Source of the DNA: Glandiceps talaboti
Taxonomy: Eukaryota; Hemichordata; Enteropneusta; Spengelidae
Direction of reading: 5' to 3'
NCBI RefSeq assembly: GCF_964340395.1
Contig: NC_135562.1
Location: 11,189,134-11,220,133, forward strand
DNA length: 31,000 nucleotides
Shown: positions 19,587 through 29,582 of the stretch, piece by piece
Numbering within the stretch: position 1 is the first letter of the stretch
Layout: each line of letters starts with the position of its first letter
Position numbers and translations under genes: made by a program
Notes under the pieces: model-generated
What the model saw: the letters and a program-made list of their open reading frames with translations, nothing else
Told to the model about the DNA's origin: nothing
The model's database searches: none

Positions 19587-20848
19587 CTACCAAATACCAC
19601 AGACAGTGGAATCTGTTAGTTTTAGTGAAACTACCAAATACCACTGACAGTAGAATCCGTTAGTTTTAGTGAAACTACCAAATACCACAGACAGTGGAAT
19701 CTGTTAGTTTTAGTGAAACTACCAAATACCACTGACAGTGGAATCCGTTGGTTTTAGTGAAACTACCAAATACCACTGACAGTGGAATCTGTTAGTTTAG
19801 TGAAACTACCAAATACCACTGACAGTAGAATCCGTTAGTTTTAGTGAAACTACCAAATACCACTGACAGTAGAATCTGTTAGTTTTAGTGAAACTACCAA
19901 ATACCACTGACAGTAGAATCTTTTAGTTTTAGTGAAACTACCAAATACCACTGACAGTAGAATCTGTTAGTTTTAGTGAAACTACCAAATACCACTGACA
20001 GTAGAATCTGTTAGTTTTAGTGAAACTACCAAATACCACTGACAGTAGAATCTGTTAGTTTTAGTGAAACTACCAAATACCACTGACAGTAGAATCTGTT
20101 AGTTTTAGTGAAACTACCAAATACCACTGACAGTAGAATCTGTTAGTTTTAGTGAAACTACCAAATACCACTGACAGTAGAATCTGTTAGTTTTAGTGAA
20201 ACTACCAAATACCACTGACAGTAGAATCTGTTAGTTTTAGTGAAACTACCAAATACCACTGACAGTGGAATCTGTTAGTTTTAGTAAAACTACCAAATAC
20301 CACAGACAGTGGAATCTGTTAGTTTTAGTGAAACTACCAAATACCACTGACTGTAGAATCCATTAGTTTTAGTGAAACTACCAAATACCACTGACAGTAG
20401 AATCCGTTGGTTTTAGTGAAACTACCAAATACCACTGACTGTAGAATCCATTAGTTTTAGTGAAACTACCAAATACCACAGACAGTGGAATCTGTTAGTT
20501 TTAGTGAAACTACCAAATACCACTGACTGTAGAATCCATTAGTTTTAGTGAAACTACCAAATACCACTGACTGTAGAATCCATTAGTTTTAGTGAAACTA
20601 CCAAATACCACTGACAGTAGAATCCGTTGGTTTTAGTGAAACTACCAATTACCACTGACAGTAGAATCCGTTAGTTTTAGTGAAACTACCAAATACCACA
20701 GACAGTGGAATCCGTTAGTTTTAGTGAAACTACCAAATACCACTGACTGTAGAATCCATTAGTTTTAGTGAAACTACCAAATACCACTGACAGTAGAATC
20801 CGTTGGTTTTAGTGAAACTACCAAATACTACTGACAGTAGAATCCATT
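19587..20848. repeat. 44-bp minisatellite, 29 units, with inverted repeats inside units
   Basis: CTACCAAATACCAC starts units from 19587 to 20818. All spacings are 44 bases except one 43-base unit (loss of a T near 19796). Each unit carries AGTTT-TAGTG-AAACT (5-bp stem, 5-base loop). Many also carry CCACTG-A-CAGTGG or a one-mismatch form ending CAGTAG. Units 7 and 9-15 are identical in the variable part (CACTGACAGTAG then AATCTGTTAG). Units near both edges are variable. With period 44 the reading frame rotates and stops occur regularly; the 62-codon minus frame at the right edge is incidental. It is not CRISPR, because no unique spacers separate the copies. Confidence 0.95.
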
Positions 20849-23403
20849 TGACATTGCTGTTTAGTGCCCAGATGTTGATATCGAGAATGTAAATTTGTAG
20901 TCTAAAGAGGTAGTACATGTATCCTTAATAAACAGAGAATGACCTTAAAAGAGATTAACCTTAGGTGAGGATCAGTGACACAGATAGTGGGGTGCAAATT
21001 TTTGTGACTTTATAAATATGAAATGATAAAAAGAATAACATAATGATATTGTGGTGTAGATTTATTACCATAGCATAATGGCCTAGCTAAGTGTTTACTA
21101 CATTATTAAGTCTGGCTGATTCACTCATGTTGATAACCAGTTCCTTACCCCCTCAGATGTACATTCAATTCAGAATTTTATAGCTAAAATGGAGCTTTTC
21201 TCATTTCCTCTGTGGCAGACATTAAGATATGCCCTCACAATTGACATAAAAGACCTTGTAGCGGAGCCAATTGAGATATGTTTATGGTACTGTGTAGTAT
21301 TGTGATGGTTGATGTATTTAGTATGCATGTTGTATACCTACATAAACATGAAAACACATTTGTTATATTGGCGTTGATACTCAAATACCAGTAAGTATTG
21401 CGTTTCTATTTTGAAAGCCATTTTTTTTTACGATACACACGTCTGTTTATGATAGTGGGTCTACCTTTTATCACTGTTCGTATTGCTGACCTCAAATCAT
21501 ACAGTTGGTCGATCAAACTGGAGGTCTTTTTTCGTTCAATTATAATGCTTGAAGGAATGTTTTGAATGTGTTGAGACTAGAAACGAATTGACAACATTTA
21601 AACATAAGTCAGATTATTTCTGAAAATTAGTATAGTATTTGTACAGCAAATCATCAACAAAGACTTATTTAAATATTCTAGTCCTAAATAAAGTTGAAAT
21701 TTTTCAAAAATTTACAAAAAAGTCAAAATTTTGATATTTTGGCAGGAAAGTGGTGTACAACAGACTGAAGTGGTTTTTACAGTAAAGGTTGTTCACCTCA
21801 CTGTAGAAATAGTTGTATGTATGAAAACATTGTCACTCTGTGTTATGTTGAGATATGTCTACTGAAGTAAATAATCTTATAAAAATTAACATGGTACAAT
21901 AAATTTATGACATCTAAGGGAATTAGTTCTGAGTTTACCTAAGTGTTGTCTAAACAAATTGACAATTACTTTCAATGAAAAGATTATCTGATAAAAAGAC
22001 CATAGAAAGAAATATAAAAAAATTACATCATCCGAGTCATGAAAGCGTGTTCTTACAAATGATAGAAATATTATGAAAGTAGTATTCGATTATAAAACGA
22101 TTTAAGGCTTTCATTTTTAATATATATATCTCTTGTCTTGAATAAATGGAGGACTCTATAACTACAACAACAATGTCTGCACATATGTAAGTCTAATGCT
22201 AATACTAATGATAGAGAAATTGTGATGCCTTGAAGGCCAAAAACTGTGAAACAATTCCCTGCAGAATTTTTTATCATTTTAACATATGCTGTGTATTGAG
22301 TAGAATTAAAGGTCTGTATTCCCAACAGACATTAATTGTAATGAGGATTACGCCTTTTTCAATTGAACTTGAAGGCCGGATGAGGTCTGTTGATGAGATA
22401 TACATAATCATTGTGCAGTGCATATGGTGTTTCATTTTAATACAAAACAACAAATGAAGCATTCTAAGTAATTAAATATTCATGAAATAATATCTTTTAC
22501 GCCATATTTTGACAACTTGCCATAAATATTAATTATTTGTAAAAGTCCTGTCCAAAAGGAATTGAAAATTTTTTGAAAAATTTTGAAAAATGATTATTTT
22601 TGTTCACCTTTTTTTTTTTGTTCGGGAAAGGGGTTTTGTATGGATTAATCTTAACAATAGGTCAAAGGCAGATTGGATTTTCATCCATATTTTCATCCTT
22701 ACAATATGGGGAAGTAACAGCTGCAAGGTCTTCTATTTAGGAATTTATTTCACGGACAATAAAGATAATGGTCAAAGATATGAAATATCCTAGAATCCAT
22801 TCTGACATTACAATTCATTGGTACTATATCAGAAATTATCTGGTCAGAATTTAGAAATGGATATTCACGTAGAGATGACGCATTTCACATAACAGTAATT
22901 TTACCTGCGAAAATATTAGTAAATAGACGATTACAAAATCGGTTCGAAACGATCAAAATATTGACTCCTATTTTAGTACGACCAAGAATTTCCACTTTTA
23001 TTTCATTAAAACTTGTCATTTTTTATCCTGACAAATTTATTATTTTTGTATGCATGCAATAAATTAGACATCTTTTATCTTCAAACTAAATTTTACATCG
23101 ATATTTTTATTACAGATGTGTGCTAAAAAAAAAGAATGTGCAATTAAGCTGGTTCTGTGTGATTAGTAAAATTGTTGTCCTAGCTGATGTAAATATAAGT
23201 GACCTAGGGGGCCTTATTTCTATAATTGTGAAAACACAAGTCGTGTCACTATTTTGATTTGATTGAGTGACAGAAAACTAGTCATGAATAATTACTCTGT
23301 GTGTAAAACCAAGTTAATAAAATTCAGAAAAATAGACTAATGGATGGATTGTACAACAGGATTGTAGTGGTAAAGTGATAGTTTTGGAATACGCCTGTCA
23401 AAG
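20849..23403. other. Gene-free AT-rich stretch
   Basis: No gene, RNA or significant repeat is recognisable over about 2.5 kb. Low-complexity A/T blocks occur near 21680-21740 and 22560-22600. Overlapping frames on both strands at 22071-22793 match nothing known to me. Confidence 0.5.
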
Positions 23404-25906
23404 ACACTACAACTCTATGTTCACTTTGAACACTAAAAATTGTATTTTCACTATTAACACTACATCTTGGCATTGTATAAACCTGTATTTTCACTATGAA
23501 CACTACATCTTGGCATTGTATAAACCTATATTTACACTATGAACACTACATCTTGGCATTGTATAAACCTGTATTTTCACTATGAACACTACATCTTGGC
23601 ATTGTATAAACCTATATTTTCACTATGAACACTACATCTTGGCATTGTATACTCCTATATTTTCACTATGAACACTACGTCTTGGCATTGTATACTCCTG
23701 TATTTTCACTATGAACACTACATCTTGGCATTGTATAAACCTGTATTTTCACTATGAACACTACATCTGGGTATTGTATAAACCTATATTTTCACTATGA
23801 ACACTACATCTTGGCATTGTATACTCCTGTATTTTCACTATGAACACTACAGCTTGGCATTGTATAAACCTGTATTTTCACTATGAACACTACATCTGGG
23901 TATTGTATAAACCTATATTTTCACTATGAACACTACATCTTGGCATTGTATAAACCTGTATTTTCACTATGAACACTACATCTGGGTATTGTATAAACCT
24001 ATATTTTCACTATGAACACTACATCTTAGCATTGTATAAACCTGTATTTTCACTATGAACACTACATCTGGGTATTGTATAAACCTGTATTTTCACTATG
24101 AACACTACATCTGGGTATTGTATAAACCTATATTTTCACTATGAACACTACATCTTGGCATTGTATAAACCTGTATTTTCACTATGAACACTACATCTTG
24201 GCATTGTATAAACCTGCATTTTCACAATGAACGTCTTGGCATTGTATAAACTTGTATTTCAGTGTGAACACTACATCTTGGCATTGTATACTCCTGTATT
24301 TTCACTATGAACACTACATCTTGGCATTGTATAAACCTATATTTCAGTGTGAACACTACATCTTGGCATTGTATAAACCTGTATTTTCACTGTGAACACT
24401 ACATCTTGGCATTGTATACTCCTGTATTTTCACTATGAACACTACAGCTTGGCATTGTATAAACCTGTATTTCAGTGTGAACACTACATCTTGGCATTGT
24501 ATAAACCTGTATTTTCACTATGAACACTACATCTTGGCATTGTATACTCCTGTATTTTCACTATGAACACTACATCTTGGCATTGTATAAACCTGTATTT
24601 TCACTATAAACACTACATCTTGGCATTGTATAAACCTATATTTTGGCATTGTATAAACCTGTATTTTCACTATAAACGCTACATCTTGGCATTGTATACT
24701 CCTGTATTTTCACTATGAACACTACATCTTAGCATTGTATAAACCTATATTTTGGCATTGTATAAACCTGTATTTTCACTATAAACACTACATCTTGGCA
24801 TTGTATACTCCTGTATTTTCACTATGAACACTACATCTTGGCATTGTATAAACCTATATTTTCACTATGAACACTACATATTGGCATTGTATAAACCTAT
24901 ATTTTCACTATGAACACTACGTCTTGGCATTGTATACTCCTGTATTTTCACTATGAACACTACATATTGGCATTGTATAAACCTATATTTTCATTATGAA
25001 CACTACATCTTGGCATTGTATAAACTTGTATTTCAGTGTGAACACTACATCTTAGCATTGTATAAACCTGTATTTTCACTATGAACACTACATATTGGCA
25101 TTGTATAAACCTATATTTTCACTATGAACACTACATCTTGGCATTGTATAAACCTGTATTTTCACTATGAACACTACATCTTGGCAGTGTATAAACCTAT
25201 ATTTCAGTATGAACACTACATCTAGGCATTGTATAAACCTGTATTTCACTATGAACACTACGTCTTGGCATTGTATAAACCTGTATTTTCACTATGAACA
25301 CTTCATCTTAGCGTTGTATAAACCTATATTTTCACTATGAACACTACATCTTGGCATTGTATAAACTTGTATTTCAGTGTGAACACTACATCTTAGCATT
25401 GTATAAACCTGTATTTTCACTATGAACACTACATCTTGGCATTGTATAAACCTGTATTTTCACTATGAACACTACATCTTGGCATTGTATAAACCTATAT
25501 TTTCACTATGAACACTACATCTTGGCATTGTATAAACCTGTATTTTCACTATGAACACTACATCTTGGCAGTGTATAAACCTATATTTCAGTATGAACAC
25601 TACATCTAGGCATTGTATAAACCTATATTTCAGTATGAACACTACATATTGGCATTGTATAAACCTGTATTTCACTATGAACACTACGTCTTGGCATTGT
25701 ATAAACCTGTATTTTCACTATGAACACTTCATCTTAGCGTTGTATAAACCTATATTTTCACTATGAACACTTCATCTTAGCGTTGTATAAACCTGTATTT
25801 CAGTGTGAACACATCTTAGCATTGTATAAACCTGTATTTTCACTATGAACACTACATCTTAGCATTGTATAAACCTGTATTTTCACTATGAACATTACAG
25901 CTTGGC
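23404..25906. repeat. 43-bp minisatellite, nearly 60 units, about 2.5 kb
   Basis: The unit reads AACACTACATCTTGGCATTG, then TATAAACCTG, then TATTTTCACTATG. Left-edge copies from 23404 are decayed, and the last recognisable copy ends at AACATTACAGCTTGGC. Recurrent alternative forms include TATACTCCTG for TATAAACCTG, TTCAGTGTG for TTTTCACTATG (a shorter unit), TCTGGGTATTG for TCTTGGCATTG, and a truncated join ATATTTTGGCATTG seen twice (near 24640 and 24750). Minus and plus frames near 25472-25766 are incidental. This is the largest array in the window. Confidence 0.95.
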
Positions 25907-26453
25907 GTAAGTACTGCAGATAACGAGAATTTAAAGGCCTGGATTATTGACAAGCAATTTAATATTTCTGATTACAAAATTGATAAGCTAAATCCCTAAG
26001 GTAATCACACATTTTCTATGAGTTGGATTCATTCTTATCTGACAAAGTGAATTAAAATGTTGAAAAGGATGTTGTTGTGACTGAAAGCGAGTCTAGAAGT
26101 TATTGTCAGGAGGCAGATCAGATCAACGGCACGAAATCTCACAAACAACTTGTCTGTCAAATAACAAATAAAGGCTTGGTTTATTTTCTACAAATATTTC
26201 CCAAGATTATTAGCAGGCTGAAAGTCCTTCTTTGCACCAAACAGTAGTGTGAATTGCATTGATAGGACAATTCTAGTACTAAAGTCATTGTACATACCTT
26301 TATGCAAGACTGCAACATATCGCTAATGAACAGGTGTACATACTGAAATGCATATATGTTCGGTTTTTTGAAAAGTAACAAAAAAAATCCAATATTGCAG
26401 TTTATTTGCATTAACAATATTTGTAGTCATAGACAACCCCCTCCTTCCCCTCT

Positions 26454-26465
26454 CCCCCCCCCCCC
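26454..26465. repeat. Poly-C run, 12 bases, in a pyrimidine tract
   Basis: It ends a 30-base pyrimidine tract (from about 26437) followed immediately by TACAG. It resembles a 3' splice site by chance; no exon follows. Confidence 0.85.
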
Positions 26466-27112
26466 TACAGCTGTCTTCCCAAAATTGAATCTCTAAATTT
26501 CCATATTTTCTCGCCAAAATTTCTGAAAATGTTTGTATTTTATGGAATTTCTGCACTTCATGCATGGAAGTAACTTTGATTGATATGGCAAAAGTCTTAA
26601 AAATCAATGCTGGGTGTCAGTACAAGGGTATGAAAAACAGAAATATTCAAAATTATTGAACATAAATTTTTGTTTTCCTATACTGCAGTACGACTTTCAT
26701 GTAACTTTGAGAAAGAAATTGAACTTTCCCTCACTAGTGATAATGCTAGATTGTCAGAATTCATTGATTTTTTCCCAAGAAAAATTTTAATATTATTTTG
26801 GCGGGAAAATATGATAATAAAAGTGTCGTCTGCAATATTCTGTAAAGATTCATTCAAGATCAGTTTTGGATTGGCATGACAATAGATAGTTTTTTGTAAT
26901 GATATATTTTTTTAGCAACATTTGTTAAAATTTATTTTTATACCAACATTTATTTTTAGTGACTCGTCAAACAAGAAATTTGGCTCGTGACAAGTTTTTG
27001 AAATTTTTCTTTGCACAAACACCAAATTCAACATATCAGTCAGTCTTTGAACATTGATAATTAGTGTGATTTTGTGTTGATCTCATTGACATGCCAAATG
27101 CTAGTTTTGTGT

Positions 27113-27134
27113 AAAAAAAAAAAAAAAAAAAAAA
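27113..27134. repeat. Poly-A run, 22 bases
   Basis: Twenty-two uninterrupted A. No flanking duplication or retroposon body is visible upstream. Confidence 0.9.
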
Positions 27135-27247
27135 GAGGTGAAAAAAATGATATAATACCAGTCCTCTTGATAACATTTTTAAAACCATAGTTATCATAAG
27201 AAATTCAGAAAGAGGTAGTTTATAGTCTAGAAAATTGTGTTTTTTGG

Positions 27248-27276
27248 AAATAAATAAATAAATAAATAAATAAATA
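27248..27276. repeat. TAAA tetranucleotide microsatellite
   Basis: About seven perfect units of TAAA. Confidence 0.95.
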
Positions 27277-27876
27277 TGATTACTTGCCAGATTGTCCTGG
27301 TGTGTACAGATTATTTGTTAAATTTAAACTGGAGAACAGCTGTTCCAAATTGCAGTATAACTCATGAATTTCTATGAATAATATTCCATTCTGTTCATTA
27401 AAATGCAAATATGCAACCCAAAATGCAATTAAATTCACAAAACCTGAAACAAAACGTTGTCTGGCTCAACAATAATCTGTTATTAACTTTGTTTCGTTCA
27501 TCATGTCACTTGATAACATCTCTGTTGGTAACATTTTTGCCAGACCATAAAATGTAGCAGTGTTATTAGGAAGATTTTTGCAGAGACAGAGAACATTTTT
27601 TTTCATATTTTTTTATGTTAATTGTAAGTCGGGTACCTTTGATTCGAACAACTGCTTGTCAGAGTTGTTTACTTGTTGTTAAAGGGAGGTGATATTGATT
27701 ATATAGAGAGTACATACATAACTTATGCGTGTATGTTCTGATGATGTACCGCACTGAAATATTACCACAACATGCAGGAGATGTAACACTGGTGAAAAAC
27801 ACACATCAACATCACATTTGGTACATAACACATTAATGTAACATGTTGAGTACAGGTACATTAAATTCTTAGTTTT

Positions 27877-28006
27877 CTTACTGTAAATTGACAAATTTAC
27901 CATCAGCATCATTAACGAACAGTGAAAGTGAATCCTATGGCTTGGTACATCTCTTACCGTAAATTGACAAATTTATCCTCAAACCCATTTAACAACAGTG
28001 AAAGTG
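27877..28006. repeat. Tandem doublet, 76-bp unit, each with a small palindrome
   Basis: CTTACYGTAAATTGACAAAT recurs at 27877 and 27953, and AACAGTGAAAGTG closes both copies. The first copy contains the perfect hairpin GTAAATT-GACA-AATTTAC; the second has one mismatch in the right arm. The middles have diverged. Confidence 0.8.
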
Positions 28007-28367
28007 TCTTTTGGGGGCTTTGTTTGACAACGTATTAATCATTTTTGTGGATTTTAGTATAAGATTTATAGGATGGACGACTAGACTTCCAAGCAGTAAC
28101 ATACAGATATACTGCGTCTTTTTTTTTTTAAAAAGAAAAAAAAATATATATACAGCTTTTCACATTTGTCAATATTTGACTTGTTCAAATCAATAATATC
28201 AATAGGTTCATTGTTACATCGTATATGTATATATATACAGAGAGGTAGAATCCTGAAATAAATTTGTAAATTTCACCAGAATTGTCAACATCAGAATTAA
28301 TATTTCATCAACAAGTTCATCGTCACTGAAAACCATGACAGAGCGTGTGACTGAGTTTTGATCGTAT

Positions 28368-29579
28368 TTAGTGACATTGCTTGCAGTAATGACATTTCAA
28401 GATTCTATGGAAGGCATTTTTAAATTCCTTATTGAAGACTGTATAGATGACTGGGTTGAAAAGGGAATTGACATAACCCAACCATACAATACAGCTATAG
28501 ACAGGAGGCGGAACGTAACAACTCTCTTTACAAAACGGTAAGACAAAAGCTACTATAAAGAATGGCAGCCAACAAACAACAAAGGAACCAGTAACTATAC
28601 CTAATGTCTTAGTAGCCTTACGTTCTCTGGCTTCGGCCAAATGTCTCTTGTTGTTTTCCATTGTTCTAACCGGACTTGGTAAACTATGATGATGAATGGT
28701 TGTCGAACCGTTTCCTATCACCGTAGTAACTGTACTCCGCTCGGTTGAATATTTTGACTTCTGTAAAGCTTTTCCACGAATTCGGAATTTAGCAACTTGG
28801 TAAATGCGCCAGTATATGATCAACATTACTACCAAAGGGATGTAGAATGCTCCAAATGTTGAAAAAACAGTGTATCCTAAGTCTGTGCTGATTAAGCAGT
28901 CATACGGATCAGCTGTATCCTCGGCAGTACGCCATCCAAATAAAGGAGCTATGGATATGATAGCTGATATCAGCCACACTAATGCTATCATCAGTAACAT
29001 GCGAAGTGGAGTTCTTTTAGACGTATACTGCATGTGTTTGGTGATCGACCAGTATCGGTCTAACGCTATTACGCACAGGTTCAGAATACTCGCTGTACAA
29101 CACAGCACGTCCATGGAAATGAAGAAGTCGCAAACTTCTTGACCCCAGATCCAGATCTCGGTGACTTCTCTCACCGCCACTAATGGCATCACCACGGTAG
29201 AAACTAATAGATCAGCTACTGCCAAAGATGCTATCAAATAGTTGGGCACCGTTTGTAAAGTCCGTTCCAGTAAAATAGCAATTAGAACTAGACAATTTCC
29301 GAATATGGAGCTTAATATAATCAAGCTCAATAGTGTTACTGTAATGATTTTAACTACTGTAATATCAATGATGATTGCCTCCGCTGTCCCATTGGTCTGA
29401 GTTGTGTTGAAATAAAACGACTCATTTGGCATCTGTGTCAAGTTAGAATATTTCACAAACATCATGGCCAAATTCGACTGTGTGTGTCCAGTCCAATGAT
29501 GGTAGTGATCGACTGTGTGCTGTCCACTGCTCTCTCCCTCTCTGTACAGCTTCACTACAATAAATAATACCACTGTCAT
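28368..29579 (-). CDS. HTR1A-like: 5-HT1A-like serotonin G-protein-coupled receptor, single exon
   Basis: A complete 403-residue class A receptor for a biogenic amine, expected at the plasma membrane and, by class, coupled to Gi/o. Seven membrane segments carry the family landmarks: N95 in GN, D123 in LAVAD, C150 paired with C228, the amine-binding D157, D174-R175-Y176, W202, S240/T241 and P248 in STFGAFYIP, CWLPFF with W337, and N375-P376-x-x-Y379. The tail ends KCHYCKQCH, and C396/C399 match the palmitoylated pair of 5-HT1A. Four N-glycosylation sequons (N46, N52, N58, N63) lie before membrane segment 1. Position 7.39 is V365 where vertebrate 5-HT1A has Asn. Loop 3 is about 60 residues, ordinary or short for the class. 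An in-frame TAA directly precedes the first ATG, so translation starts there or at M39/M40. No intron is needed. It could instead be another 5-HT1-type or an invertebrate-specific paralogue. Confidence 0.93.
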   Translation of the reverse strand: MTVVLFIVVKLYREGESSGQHTVDHYHHWTGHTQSNLAMMFVKYSNLTQMPNESFYFNTTQTNGTAEAIIIDITVVKIITVTLLSLIILSSIFGNCLVLIAILLERTLQTVPNYLIASLAVADLLVSTVVMPLVAVREVTEIWIWGQEVCDFFISMDVLCCTASILNLCVIALDRYWSITKHMQYTSKRTPLRMLLMIALVWLISAIISIAPLFGWRTAEDTADPYDCLISTDLGYTVFSTFGAFYIPLVVMLIIYWRIYQVAKFRIRGKALQKSKYSTERSTVTTVIGNGSTTIHHHSLPSPVRTMENNKRHLAEARERKATKTLGIVTGSFVVCWLPFFIVAFVLPFCKESCYVPPPVYSCIVWLGYVNSLFNPVIYTVFNKEFKNAFHRILKCHYCKQCH

Positions 29580-29582
29580 TTA

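Larger units (their letters stand above)
25907..28367. other. Gene-free AT-rich stretch 3' of the receptor gene
   Basis: No gene is recognisable. It holds a C12 run (26454-26465), an A22 run, a TAAA microsatellite and a 76-bp duplication. The receptor's 3' untranslated region should extend into the right end. I saw no AATAAA on the minus strand (TTTATT on the plus strand) in the few hundred bases beyond the stop codon, so the polyadenylation site is not assigned. Confidence 0.5.

Noticed and set aside
19587-20848. CRISPR-like array with partly palindromic repeats
   Set aside because: Copies are directly adjacent with no unique spacers, and the DNA is from an animal-type genome.
23199-23270. 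Second copy of the 15503-15583 foldback
   Set aside because: Similarity is convincing only over about 15 bases around GACCTAGGGGGCCTT; the right arm does not align.
26437-26471. Strong 3' splice-site look-alike (pyrimidine tract then TACAG)
   Set aside because: The sequence after it has no open, recognisable exon, and the tract is better explained as a C-run.
27113-27134. Poly-A tail of a retroposed sequence
   Set aside because: No retroposon body, target-site duplication or polyadenylation signal is visible upstream.
27634-27655. Possible tRNA B box (minus strand GTTCGAATC)
   Set aside because: No A box, cloverleaf arms or acceptor stem can be built around it.
28870-29142. 90-codon plus-strand frame
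   Set aside because: It is the antisense shadow of the receptor coding sequence.
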